Source: Metarhizium brunneum | Lineage: Eukaryota; Ascomycota; Sordariomycetes; Hypocreales; Clavicipitaceae | Length of the DNA: 64,000 bases | NCBI RefSeq assembly: GCF_013426205.1 | Contig: NC_089428.1 | Span: 1,736,001-1,800,000, forward strand | Direction: 5' to 3' | Part shown: one piece after another, positions 53,205 through 63,780 of the stretch | How the letters are laid out: each line of letters begins with the position of its first letter | How positions within the stretch are numbered: position 1 is the stretch's first letter | The notes under the pieces: generated by a model | What the model saw: only the letters and a program-made list of their open reading frames with translations | Told to the model about the DNA's origin: nothing | Databases searched by the model: none | Made by a program: the position numbers and the translations under genes

Positions 53205-54592
53205 TGTGGAGGAGAGGGCTGCACAAGAGAGCTGGAGAAGCCACAAGCTGGAGCTTGTTGGATGCCTCGATTTGCAGTGCTTAGCCTGTCTCCAAGGGGC
53301 TCAAGCTCAACCGTGCGAAGCGGTGGCCATTCGCATGGACTTGATGATTTTGCGACTGCCTTGAGGAGAGCAGGGCTTGGAGAGCAACACTCGATGACAG
53401 GTGATTCGGGAGGGGTTTATCTTTTTCAAAGTAGCGAGTTTGGGAATGGGTCAGCTTCTGGCGATGGCGGTGTCGAAGTCGCCGGAACAGCTGCTGTTTA
53501 TCGCGCTTGTTGGGGTCTGGCGATGCGGTGGTAGAGGCTCAAGTGGTCCAGGTGAGGCAAGGTCAAGGTGAGGTGTGAGCTTTGAAGTGGGTTGACTGGT
53601 GGCGCCTCTTGGCGGGGAAACGGGGACGGGCATCCGATGGGAGCACAGGTTCCAAAGATTCGGGTTGTAACTAAGATGCTCAGCAAGGCCCTTGAGTGGG
53701 TAAATTGAAGCTGACCTCTCTTCTCATCCCCGTACTGCATAGTGGCATTTGCATCAGTTCATGATTCCCAACCAACTTGAGGACTCGAAGCGACCGGCTA
53801 TCGGGTACCTTGCCTGTGGGTCCTAGTTGCAGGCTCGCGACTTGGAAGGATTGAATATGATTCGACCTGGAACAAGCCATCACTCACCCGAAAGGAACCA
53901 AGTTCATGGCAACAACTAGCATTGACCTACAGTTTGTGGATACAAGTATGACCACGTGGCGGCGTCGATTGACTTCAAAGGGGTCGAATCCTTAGAACCC
54001 TCCCTATGAAAGCCCGCCCTGACAAGTCGCACGTTTTGTGCAGGCTTCCCGTGCAACTATGGAACCTGATTCTCCGTACCTATGGCTCGAAATGCCGAGA
54101 CAACTGGAGCAAAATGCAACTGAATAAGACCAGAAGGGTTTCCTTTTCAATCTTTGGTAGCCTATTAGAATACGATGTTGGCATATAAACGTCCCAGCTC
54201 CACTCCGAGTCAACCGAAACCCAATACTATTGTAACCAGGACGTCCGGCCTCGGCACGAGTCGTATGACCCAGACATTAATAATAAGCCACCCAGGTCCC
54301 CTACGACCGGGTCTTATCGATTGCGACTCTTTTTCCTTCAAACCCCTCCCCCGCGCAAACTTGACAAACTCTCATGCACTTGCATCACCGTGCTATTACT
54401 AATTAGACTCTCTGTTGACTCTGAAGTCTTTTTTTTTGTCGCCGTGCAACCGAGTTCAAGTTCTCGAAGCCAAGGCCGAGGCTGCGGCCAAAGTCAGGAC
54501 AGAGACAGATACTCCGACTCCATCGGCCATAACCGGAATCGGGGCCACGACGAGGGCTTTTCCAGCCTCAACCAAAAACCTCGCCTGGCGAA
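53205..54592. other. 1.4 kb divergent promoter region
   Basis: Lies between VPS23 (minus) and the dioxygenase gene (plus). No gene seen. Two open frames (53140-53534 and 54321-54671) overlap the ends of neighbours or leaders and have no motif. The pyrimidine-rich stretch near 54310-54440 suggests the dioxygenase 5' leader. Confidence 0.5.
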
Positions 54593-56065
54593 ATGCTGCC
54601 TCCTGTCCCCGTTCTCGCCGATTACGGCCTATCTCCCAGACATGGCTTCTTGCCCGAGACCCTTCCATTGACGCACCTACCCGATCCTTACTACAACAAG
54701 TGGGAGGCCATCGCGGCCAATCTGCAAGCCCTCGTCTTGTCCCGTCGCCTCCGCAGCGTCATCGACCACCTACCCGTCCTCTCTACCATAGGCCTCGAAC
54801 ACGAAGCAGAATGGCGCCGTGCGTATTCCCTGCTCTGCTTCATGGCCCACGCATACATCTGGGGGGGTGACGCGCCGGCCGACCGACTTCCCATGGCCAT
54901 TTCTGTGCCCTTGCTCGAAATATCCGACCACCTCGAGGTTCCCCCCGTTGCGACCTACGCCGCCGTCTGCTTGTGGAATTTCAAGCCCGTCTTCATGGAT
55001 GAAGACATTGACAACATGGAAAATCTGGCCACGCTGAATACATTTACCGGATCCATCGACGAGTCGTGGTTCTACCTCATCTCGGTGGCCATCGAGGCCC
55101 GCGGCGCCCCCATTCTCGACTTGATGCTCACGGCCATTGCCGCGGCAAGAAAGGACGACGCGAAGACGGTGACGCGGTGCCTCGTTGGCTTCGCCGAGCT
55201 GTTGACCGACCTGACGAACATCCTGGTTCGGATGCACGAGAGCTGCGACCCGACCGTCTTCTACCACCGCGTCCGCCCGTTCCTCGCGGGCAGCAAGAAC
55301 ATGGCCGAGGCGGGCCTGCCGCACGGCGTGCTGTACGACGAGGGCACCGGGGCGGAAAAGCACCGCCAGTACAGCGGCGGGAGCAACGCGCAGAGCAGCC
55401 TGATCCAGTTCTTCGACATCGTCCTCGGCATCCAGCACCTGCCGACCGGGGAGAGGCAGAACCCGGCCTCGTCCGAGTCGGAGCCCGAAGCCGGGGGCCG
55501 CCACGCCGCCCCCAGCAGGAACAACTTCATCCAGGAGATGCGGCGGTACATGCCGGGCCCGCACGCGCGCTTCCTCGCCGACGTCTCGCGGGTCGCCAAC
55601 ATCCGCGACTTTGTGCAGGCCAACAAGCCCAACCGGCAGCTGTGCCTCGCCTACGACGCCTGCCTCGCCATGCTGAGCGCCTTTCGAGACAAGCACATTG
55701 CCATTGTGACGCGGTACATCATCACGCCGTCGAGGGAGGCCCGCGCGCGCGGCCGCTCGCAGAGCAGGAAGCGCGTCAACCTCGCCGCCGCGTCGGCGTC
55801 GGCGGCCCAGGCAAAGAAGGGGCAGACGGGCACCGGCGGCACCGCGCTGATCCCCTTCCTCAAGCAGGCGAGGGACGAGACGGGCGAGCCGGCCGTCGAG
55901 GAGTGGACGCGCCGCTTCATGAAGAGGAAGCTCAAGGCCGAGTACCAGGCCGACGCTGTCTTTTCCAAGGCCGACAAGGGCGCTGTCGAGACGGACGTGG
56001 ACGTCAAGGGGCTCGCGGGCTCGTGGACCATGGATGACGAGGGAGGCGGTATTTGTTCGTTTTGA
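54593..56065 (+). CDS. Indoleamine 2,3-dioxygenase family protein
   Basis: Single exon, 490 residues, no signal peptide, so cytosolic. Fungal IDO blocks are present: YGLSPRHGFLPETLPLTHLP, YYNKWEAIAANLQAL, LPVLSTIGLEHEAEWRRAYS, CFMAHAYIWGG, LEISDHLEVPPVATYAAVCL and LNTFTGSIDESWFYLISVA. The haem-binding His lies in FRDKHIAIVTRYI near residue 375. IDO opens the indole ring of tryptophan to give N-formylkynurenine, the first step of the kynurenine route to NAD. An insertion rich in Gly/Ser/Glu near 275-315 and a basic tail after the haem helix (ARARGRSQSRKRVNLAAASA) lengthen it relative to mammalian IDO (about 400 residues). Other tryptophan or kynurenine genes are not adjacent. A 15-base G run follows 24 bp after the stop. 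Confidence 0.92.
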   Translation: MLPPVPVLADYGLSPRHGFLPETLPLTHLPDPYYNKWEAIAANLQALVLSRRLRSVIDHLPVLSTIGLEHEAEWRRAYSLLCFMAHAYIWGGDAPADRLPMAISVPLLEISDHLEVPPVATYAAVCLWNFKPVFMDEDIDNMENLATLNTFTGSIDESWFYLISVAIEARGAPILDLMLTAIAAARKDDAKTVTRCLVGFAELLTDLTNILVRMHESCDPTVFYHRVRPFLAGSKNMAEAGLPHGVLYDEGTGAEKHRQYSGGSNAQSSLIQFFDIVLGIQHLPTGERQNPASSESEPEAGGRHAAPSRNNFIQEMRRYMPGPHARFLADVSRVANIRDFVQANKPNRQLCLAYDACLAMLSAFRDKHIAIVTRYIITPSREARARGRSQSRKRVNLAAASASAAQAKKGQTGTGGTALIPFLKQARDETGEPAVEEWTRRFMKRKLKAEYQADAVFSKADKGAVETDVDVKGLAGSWTMDDEGGGICSF

Positions 56066-56753
56066 AATTGCCGGCCATGGATGCAGAACCGGGGGGGGGG
56101 GGGTTGGGGGCCTTGTCTCTACTCACTTCTAATGCGGGTGTTTTTTGTTTTGGTCTTTAAAAGAACGTAATCTTTTTATAACAGCATTAATGAATGGGTG
56201 GCAAGAGCATGCACGACTTCAACGAGTTAGACGCATATATATATACATAAGTACATATTGCATAGTATCGCTACTCAACGCAGCAATATATAGTATTTCG
56301 ATATTTTCAACCACCGCGTGTGTGCATCTGCGGAGGATGCGAAGAACAGTCACTTGCTGAAACAGCAGGTCGCGTCACTCGTGGCTAGTAGAATGTACAA
56401 GTTTGTAAGACTGGGCGGTCTCGGGTTTACGAAACCCGCCCAGCAAGATAATTTAGGTACTAGGAAGTAGAATACGCCCGTGCCGCTACATATGTACCAG
56501 ACACCAGACCAGTTGACAGCATCCACACATCATGTATGTGGCTCTGGATTGGTATTTCCGCTATGTATAGTAAAGACTAAAGAGTGGCCTGCCGTCAAGA
56601 TCCGGCCCTCTCGCTATGTCCCGCCACGCATCTTCTTTATTTATGCGCGTCAATGTATTAAAAGCAGCATTATCGCTAGCGTGTATTAAAAGCTGCATCA
56701 TCGCTAGCGTGCGTGAGCTCATGATCCCATAAACATGTTTGACCCCCCTGGCC
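56066..56753. other. Convergent intergenic region between IDO and ABC genes
   Basis: Contains a G15 run (56089-56103), a strong imperfect inverted repeat at 56413-56447 (CTGGGC-GGTCTC-GGGTTT loop AAACCC-GCCCAG) and a 26 bp imperfect tandem duplication (units starting 56655 and 56683). No gene seen. AT-rich in the middle. Confidence 0.6.
56089..56103 (+). repeat. G15 homopolymer run
   Basis: A run of 15 G just after the IDO stop codon. Such runs can form G-quadruplexes when repeated and are prone to sequencing error. A second G run (12 nt) is at 63457-63468. Confidence 0.85.
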
Positions 56754-59700
56754 TCAAGTGACCTTGCCATCCTCCACGTGCAGCACAACATCCGCGCTCT
56801 CCACATCTCCCGGCTGGTGCGAGATAGCAATGACGGTACAGTCGGCAAACACGTCGTCCATGACCTGCCGCATGACCCTCGCCGTCTCGGCGTCCATGGC
56901 GCTCGTGGCCTCGTCGACGAGCAGGATGCGCCCGCCGCCCTCGCGCTTGTGCAGGACGGCGCGCGCAATGGCGAGCAGCTGCTTCTGGCCGTGGGAGAAG
57001 CCCATGTCCGCCAAGGGGGCGTCGAGCCCGCCGTGGGCGTCGACGTGCTCTTTTAGCCTCACCCTGGCCAGGACCTCGTCGATGGCCGCGTCGCGCGTGT
57101 GGCTTGCGGCCGGCCGTGTCCCGGTCGTGGTGACGGGGAGCACGTTGTCGCGCAGCGTTCCGGGAAGTTCCACCATGTCTTGGGGGATGGTGGTGATGCG
57201 AGACCGCAGGTGCTGTCGCGGGATCTGGGACACGTCCACGCCGTCGATTTCTATGCGCCCCGTGTAGTTGAGGAAGTGGAGGATGGTGAGGAGGAGGGAG
57301 CTTTTCCCGCTACATCTGGCTGTCAGTTCGCTGTGTTTTGATACGTGTCGATTACATTATGGTTTGATGCGCAGGACATACCTCCCCGTTCGCCCGACAA
57401 CGGCCACCTTTTGTCCGGGCTTAATGTCCAGCGACACGTTGTCGAGAGCCGTCGACGACGCGTCTGAGCTTTTCAGCGGCACCACGTTAGCCTCGCTACG
57501 AGTGATGGGCGTAAAACAATAAAGTCCTTACTTGTATGTGGCCGTCACGCCCACCATCTTGATGGCCCCTTGTTCCAGGTAGCCGGCGGGCAGCTCGGCG
57601 CCGCCACCGCCATCGTCGACGTCCTCGCTCGGCGTGGTCTCGGCAAACGACTTGATGCGCGCAATGGCGCCGAGAGACGTCTCGGTGTCGATCCACGTGT
57701 TGAGCAGCGTCAGGATGGAGTCGCCAAACTGGATCAGGGTGAGCAGCGAGAGCCCCATGGCGTTCTGCGACGTCGTGCCCCGGAAGCACAGCGCGACCGA
57801 GACGAGGATGGTGGCCACGCCGAGCACGCACAGCTCCGACACGAGGCCGAGCCACCGCTGGATGCAAAACATGTAGTAAAAGGGCTTTTGGGAGTCGTCG
57901 AGCAGCTGCCGGCTGCGGGAGAGGCACTGACTGTCCCACCCGAAGCTCCGGATGTGCATCAGGCCGGCGCTGATTTCGGAAAATTGCGTGTAGAGAGGCG
58001 TCTTGGCCTCCAGGTCAATGTATCGCATCTGTCGAGAGGTGCGGAGGTAAAAGTACTGAATGATGTAGACGCACATGAGGATGAAGGGTATGATGACGGA
58101 AATGTACGTGGCGCCGGCGGCGATGATGCCAATGTCTGTGATTAATAGGAAAAAGGCTGCAGGACAAGGTTAGATATATGCTTGTTCACGCGACGACGAG
58201 CACAAAGCGTACAATACAAGAGGCGAAAAAAAGCCAGCGGCAAGTCTTGGCTGATGAGGCTCATGTCCTGGCTGAATCTGCGCAGCATTAGAATACATTC
58301 GTCTGGCGATTGGGAAATTTCGGCCACTCTTACAGGTTGAGCAGCGATCCGTTGCTTGTAGACGAGAGAAACGACAATGTAGATCTAGCTCGACGTCAGC
58401 GCGGCCGCGATACAGACAGGGTTCCGTTGTACTCCGCACCCCATGACCTTGTCCAAGAGAACACGGTGTAGATTCTCGGCGCTATTCGGCACAATTTTCA
58501 GATAGTACAAGCTGCAGCCGTGTTAGTTGTCAAATACGGAACCGGGGCTGCAATTCCAAAGTCCTCTACCTCAACGTTATGCCGGCGGCTGTAAAGCTCG
58601 AAAATCCAAAGAGGATGTATCCGACAAGATAGACTTTATTCTCCGGCGCCACGTCCAGCCAGATTCGGAGAAAGATTTCTAACCAGACGCCTCGTATTAG
58701 TCCCGCCCGTCGCGCCCATTGCACATGTACGAAATCAATCAAAACTCACCGGGCAGCCGCTCTGCGACGGCGACAAAAATAACCGTCACGAGCCATATCG
58801 CCCAGAGCCATTTCGCCGTCGACTTGAGATAGAACGAGTAGAGGCGGAAATCGCCGTGTCGACGAATCAACAGCTCGTCGTTTGCGCTAGTACCTTCAAG
58901 GTCTTGCTTGCCAGCGTCGCGGGCCTCGTCCGCGGCTTCGCCCTCGTCGTCGACCTTTTCGCCCAGCGCGGGCGACAGCCACGCCGTCACGTCCTCCCGG
59001 CACTGCTCGGCGTCTCCAAGCCCGGCGAGGGACTTGACGGAGCCCCCGTCGCCAATGACCAGCATCTGGTCCGCCGACTTGATGTACTCGGCTTGGGAAA
59101 ATAGTCAGCTTTGGGGTAGTGTGGTGAGCGTGGGATCAGAGCGGGCAATACCTGAGTGAATCGTCATGACGACCGTGCTGCCGAGCCGCCTCAACAGGCC
59201 GCCGGGGGCGAAGAGCCGAGCGAAGATGGCATCGGCCGTGCTGCGATCCAGGGCGCTCAGCACGTTGTCCAGCACGAGCAGAGAAGCCTGCGAGTAGACG
59301 GCCCGCGCAAGAGCCTAGCCAAGGGGGTCAGTTTATTAGACGGGGAAAAGGCCACACGGCATGTATGGATGGCGGGAAACGTACAATCCTCTGCTTCTGC
59401 CCACCGCTCAAGTTGGAGCCATTGTCTCCCGAGGGCGTCTGGTCGCCGCTGGGGAATTGCTGCATGTCGTCGGCGAGCAGACACGCCTCGACCACCGTCT
59501 TGTACCAGTCCTTATCGTACGCGTGGTCGCCGGTAATGTTTGCCCGGACGGGCACGTTTTTCAGCCACGGCGTCTGGTCGCAGTAGGCGACTTGGTGCCT
59601 CTCGACGTAGACGTGGCCGTCGGTGAGGTTCGCCTCGCCAATGATGGCCCTCAGAAACGTGGATTTGCCGCAGCCAGTGCGCCCCAGGACCACGGCAAGC

Positions 59701-62022
59701 TTGCCGCGCGAGACGGACACGTCGACGCTCCTGAGGAGAGGCTCCCTGCCTGCCGCGGCCGCCACGGACGCGTTGACAAACATGACGGACGTGGATGTCT
59801 GCGGCGCCCGCAGCTCCAGCGGGGGCTTGTCGACGGGCGAGATGGAGTGGTACGAGGCGTGCTTTTCCGACGGGTAGCCGTTGGAGAGGACGAGGTCGTT
59901 GATGCCGCGGCGGCGGTCCTGTCGCTCCTCGAGCAGGAGGTACGTCTGGATGCGCTGGAAGCAGCCCAGCGTCGAGACGAAGATGGGGTAGCACAGCATG
60001 GCGCGCGCCATGGACAGCGACGTGATGACGACAATGGCGAGCGCTGTAAACGTCTCCGAGGCCTTGAGGCCGCTGGAGAAGGTTGTCCAGAGGATCGCCG
60101 CAGTCATGACGATGGTTGGCGTGATCTGGTAGCATAGCATGACTGTGTACAGAGTCAGTGTTGCCGGCCGAGGCTGAGGGGGAGAAGGGAGAGAGAGCAA
60201 GGGCTCGAACCTGAGGCGCTCATGATGACTTCCAGAACGCGGAACCGTTTAGAGCATTGCATCTCCGTCTCTCGGAGGCCTTGGACGAGGTCGGCCACGA
60301 CGGGGCGCAGGCCGATCATTTTGATGTTTTTGATTTGCTGCAGCACGCTCGAGGTGACGGAGACGCGGTTCTGGACTTGTTTATTCCAGGCGATGCGCGC
60401 GGGAGCCATGCGCCTGCCAATCTCGTACGTGGCGATTGTCGAAGCTGGACGGCTGTTAGTCGGGGAGTGTAACGGGACACCAGGAGTCAACAGCAGCACG
60501 TGTGGCTTACCGATTCCCGGAAACACGATGAGAAAGGACGCCTTGCCGACGATTGTCGTGATGAGGTAGATGCCCAGGCCGACCTCGACAATGCTCGCCA
60601 GGATGTCGTGGAATTTGCGAAGGCCGAGCGATATCCCCTCGACGTCGGTGCTCATCAGCGTCGCGGCGGCGAGTTCCCGCGCACTGCACTGGTCGATGGC
60701 GAGCGTCTTCTTGAATATCTCGGACACGAGGACGCCCCGGAGGAGCGTGACCAGCCGGTTGTTGAGGTGATTGTAGCTGGCGCTCGTAACCTAGTGCTGC
60801 CCGTGAGTTGCCTTGCTCCATGTCCGTTGCCGGGCAGGCGGGCGGGTGGTAGCCCGTGGGACAAGAAACGTACCGCCAGTCCAAAGTATATGAGCACCGT
60901 GGCGCCAATGAGGCCGTTCCGGACATTGGTGGACGGGTCGTCCTCGCCGAGGAAGCCGACGATGCGCCGCAGCAGCAGCGGCTGGCTAAAGGTAAAGGCC
61001 GTGTAAAGGAGCCGCGGGACGACGACGGCGAGAAACGGGCGGAGCAGCGTCACGAGGGCCGACTTGGCCAAGGCGTACGACGAATGCTTGTCTGGGCAGG
61101 TCAGCACACACACACACACACACACAGTTCGACACCACAGGTAAGGGGGAAAGCATACATTTCGCCCAGACGGGCTCGAAGCGGGCGGAGAGGTGGTCGG
61201 CGGAGAAGTCGTCGCCCAGGGAGCCCAGGTCGTCGATGCGCAGGACGGAGCGGAAGCCCAGCAGAAAGGTCGAGTTGAGCCACAGGAACAGCGAGCGGTT
61301 CCAGAAGCCGCTCGTGGCCTCCTTGCTCAGCGAGCGGCGCAGGGCCGGGTCCTTGATGTGCGTCCGCTTGGAGACCTCCTGCAGCAGCACCAGGGCCAGC
61401 TTGGCGGCGGCGGCGGCGGCGGCCAGGCCCCCGACGGCGTGGAGGCGCGCGCCCGGCCGGAGGAAGAGGGACCGGGCCTTGACGGCGTCGAGCAGCGCCG
61501 TCAGGCTGAGGTACAGGCTGATGAGGGCCGACGAGCGGAACGAGTGCCGGTGCTCGAGGCCGACGGCCGCCACGATGCACAGCGTGCCCACGCACACGAG
61601 GGACAGCGCCGCGAGCGAGGCGTCGGACCGGACGGCCGGGAGGCGGCTCCAGAGCCCGAGGCTGGCGATTTCGACGCCCAGGAGCACGGCCAGCACTGCC
61701 TGATGTGGTTCAATCTTGTGAGCTAGAGCATCTTGGCCCGGCCGGTTGGGCGCTGGAAGGGTGCGCCACCGTCCCTGTCCGCCATGTCAAGGTCAAGTCC
61801 ACTTACAAGCTTGGCCCATAGCAGCAGACTGCTCGCCACGCAGACGGGCGATTTGGCGTAGCGCACAATGTAAAACGGCGACGCGACGATGCACAGGCTC
61901 GTCGGCAGGATCGTCAGCACCGCGTGCTCGAACAGCAGCGTGAAGTCAAAGTGCGACCCCAGCTGCGGCCCAAACGAGTCGTCGTCGCCGTCGGCGCCCA
62001 TGGCCCTCGACACGAGGTCCAT
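56754..62022 (-). CDS. Full-size ABC transporter, ABCC (MRP-like) type
   Basis: About 15 exons joining in frame to roughly 1,440 residues with two membrane domains and two nucleotide-binding domains. Exon 1 starts MDLVSRAMGADGDDDSFGPQ. An N-terminal helical region (about 30-180) acts like the TMD0 of ABCC proteins. TMD1 contains WNRSLFLWLNSTFLLGF and FEPVWAKYKHSSYALAKSAL. NBD1 has Walker A GRTGCGKST, the LSGGQKQRI signature and Walker B LLVLDNVLSALD, in which the second Asp is Asn. TMD2 follows (LPEIFLRIWLDVAPENKVYL). NBD2 has Walker A GRTGSGKSS (interrupted by the last intron), signature FSHGQKQLL and Walker B ILLVDEATSAMD with an intact Glu. Such pumps export toxins, metabolites or drug conjugates. 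NBD1 degeneracy is common in ABCC proteins. Exon ends for the middle exons are approximate. Intron 2 holds a (CA)11 microsatellite. Confidence 0.88.
61105..61126 (+). repeat. (CA)11 microsatellite inside an ABC-gene intron
   Basis: Eleven CA units lie in the second intron of the ABC transporter. This should be length-polymorphic and is a possible strain marker. Confidence 0.95.
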
Positions 62023-62819
62023 CCTGCATTCATGTGCTTGGTGGTCGGTGGTGCTGCTGCTGGTGGCCGGCTGGGGGCAGCGTCGCGGCGGCGGCCGGGC
62101 GAGCTGGGAAGGGAAGCCGGCGAAAAGTAATAATTAAAAAAAAAGAAAACAAGCAAGCGAACAAACAAACAAACACAATGCTGCACGAGGAAAACCGACA
62201 AAAGGACAAAGGGACGGAGAGAGGGATGGCGACTACATGTGTGGAATCTACAACCACATAGATATTTCCCCCCGGATCGGGAAGCGGGATTGCGCACACC
62301 CCCAACTAGGCAGGTGGACGGCTCGATGCCGGCGATTGAGGAGATGGAGAGGGTTCAGACTCGTTCAGACTCGTGCAGACTCGCCCCGGGCCCACCCTGG
62401 GCAGGTATCGACATGCACCTTGCCGGTTGGGGCCTGCCGTCTCGTTGCGAGGTAGCATTGCGGCTGGAGGACGCGAGGGCATGGACTGGGTTTACCGTCT
62501 GGTCGGCGAGGCAGGGTCACTTGGTGCCTCGGGGAGCCTCGGGGGGGGTTCACATGTACGGAGAATGTTCACAGAATGCACAGGGGGGCCATGATGCAGC
62601 GCTGCAGCGTGTGGGCCACGACGTCTCGTCTTCATTTCCGTCCAAATGCTCGTGCTAGTCCTAATCTCGCCAGGAGGCCATCGCATCAAGCGCGAGGCTG
62701 CATGTAGTCAAGTGTCAATCAAAATGTATGTATGTACATGTACTAGTAGTAGTAGTAGTAGTGTAAAAGTATGCGGCGGCGGCGTGTCGACTCAGACATC
62801 AATGTCCGGTGCGACCAAA
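62023..62819. other. Promoter region of the ABC transporter
   Basis: About 800 bp between the ABC start and the 3' end of the small secreted-protein gene, both on the minus strand. It has short repeats (acaaacaaacaaac near 62161 and agtagtagtagtag near 62746). No gene seen. Confidence 0.5.
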
Positions 62820-63073
62820 CTATTCCGCCACGCGCACGACCACGTCCTCGACGTCCTTCTTCTCCTTCTGGCGGTAGCGGAGAATGGCGCTGATGGCGTA
62901 CGTCTTGTCGTCGGCGCTGCTCTCGGCGGCCACGTCGGCGGCTGTGCGGGTTAGAGTTGGAGGGACTCGACACGACAGCAGGTTGGGATGTAGATCATAC
63001 CAGGTCGGGCAGAGACAACTGCGGCCCCAAGGAAGAGCAGTGCAGCGGGGATAAAGGTCGACGGGAAGAGCAT
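62820..63073 (-). CDS. Small secreted protein, 64 residues
   Basis: Two exons (63001-63073, 62820-62941) with a 59 bp intron (GTATGA donor, CTCTAACCCGCACAG end) give 64 residues. Residues 1-22 are a signal peptide (MLFPSTFIPAALLFLGAAVV, cleavage after VSA), so the product enters the secretory pathway. The mature part (about 42 residues) has no Cys. It reads RPAADVAAESSADDKTYAIS, then AILRYRQKEKKDVEDVVVRV and AE. A dibasic KK at 52-53 could be a Kex2-type cut site. It could be a small effector, a precursor peptide or a signalling peptide; no family is recognised. The gene is flanked by an ABC transporter and, divergently, a UstYa-like gene start. Confidence 0.62.
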
Positions 63074-63780
63074 GGTGACTTTGACGTTGCAGCGTGACGT
63101 GCGTCGGCTACGGGGGGTCTGTTTCTGACGGTGTAGAACGAGGCCGAGGATACGGGGAGGAAAAAGAAAGCAATGTGGGAGACGGAGGAGGCTGAATGAT
63201 GGGCTTGGAGATCAAGGCCAGAGGACGGGCTTCTCTTATATTATTGTGAGCGACCACACTCGAGCAGCATGGCATCCATCGTACCAGTTGACGTCGGTAC
63301 GACAGACGACGCACCGACTACTTCAAGTCTGGAAGGCCCCACTCAGCCACACCATTTCTGCCCATTTGTGAGCTTTTCAATGTTGGCGAGGGATTTGGGA
63401 TCTAAAACTATGGAGTATAGGGGGGTCTCGGAGGTCTTGGAAGGTCTTGGGTCTTTGGGGGGGGGGGGTCTAATTTGCATCCACTTGCGAAAAGTTTGGC
63501 AGACTCCGGTTACGCCGTTGTCCTTCCCAGTGGCAAAGAAATCGACAGGCTCGAGGCCTACCACCAAATGACGCTATCGTTTAGCCCGCCCGAGTCTTGA
63601 GCCCGCCACGACGAAGCTATCAATTTCGCCAGCTGTTCCGGACCGCCGCGGCCAGGGGGGATGGGGGGGGGGCGCCCCTCTCATCATCCCACGACTTGAT
63701 GTTGAAACAAGACTTGTCGTCCTCCTCCTGGACGCCAAAAAAAAAAAAAAAAGAATAAAAAAAATCATCCCCTACCGACC
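63074..63780. other. Divergent region between secreted-peptide gene and edge gene
   Basis: About 700 bp shared promoter. It holds a G12 run (63457-63468), further G-rich stretches near 63655-63675 and an A16 tract (63737-63752) just upstream of the next start codon. No gene seen. Confidence 0.5.

Noticed and set aside
55066..56037. 323-codon plus-strand frame overlapping the IDO gene
   Set aside because: Arg/Pro/Gly-rich shifted reading of the dioxygenase exon, no domain, and lies wholly inside a well-supported gene.
56413..56447. Hairpin as a bacterial-type rho-independent terminator
   Set aside because: The window is clearly eukaryotic, and there is no following U tract.
59361..60137. 258-codon plus-strand frame inside the ABC transporter
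   Set aside because: Antisense shadow of NBD1 and TMD1 exons; composition is Arg/Asp/Gly-biased without motifs.
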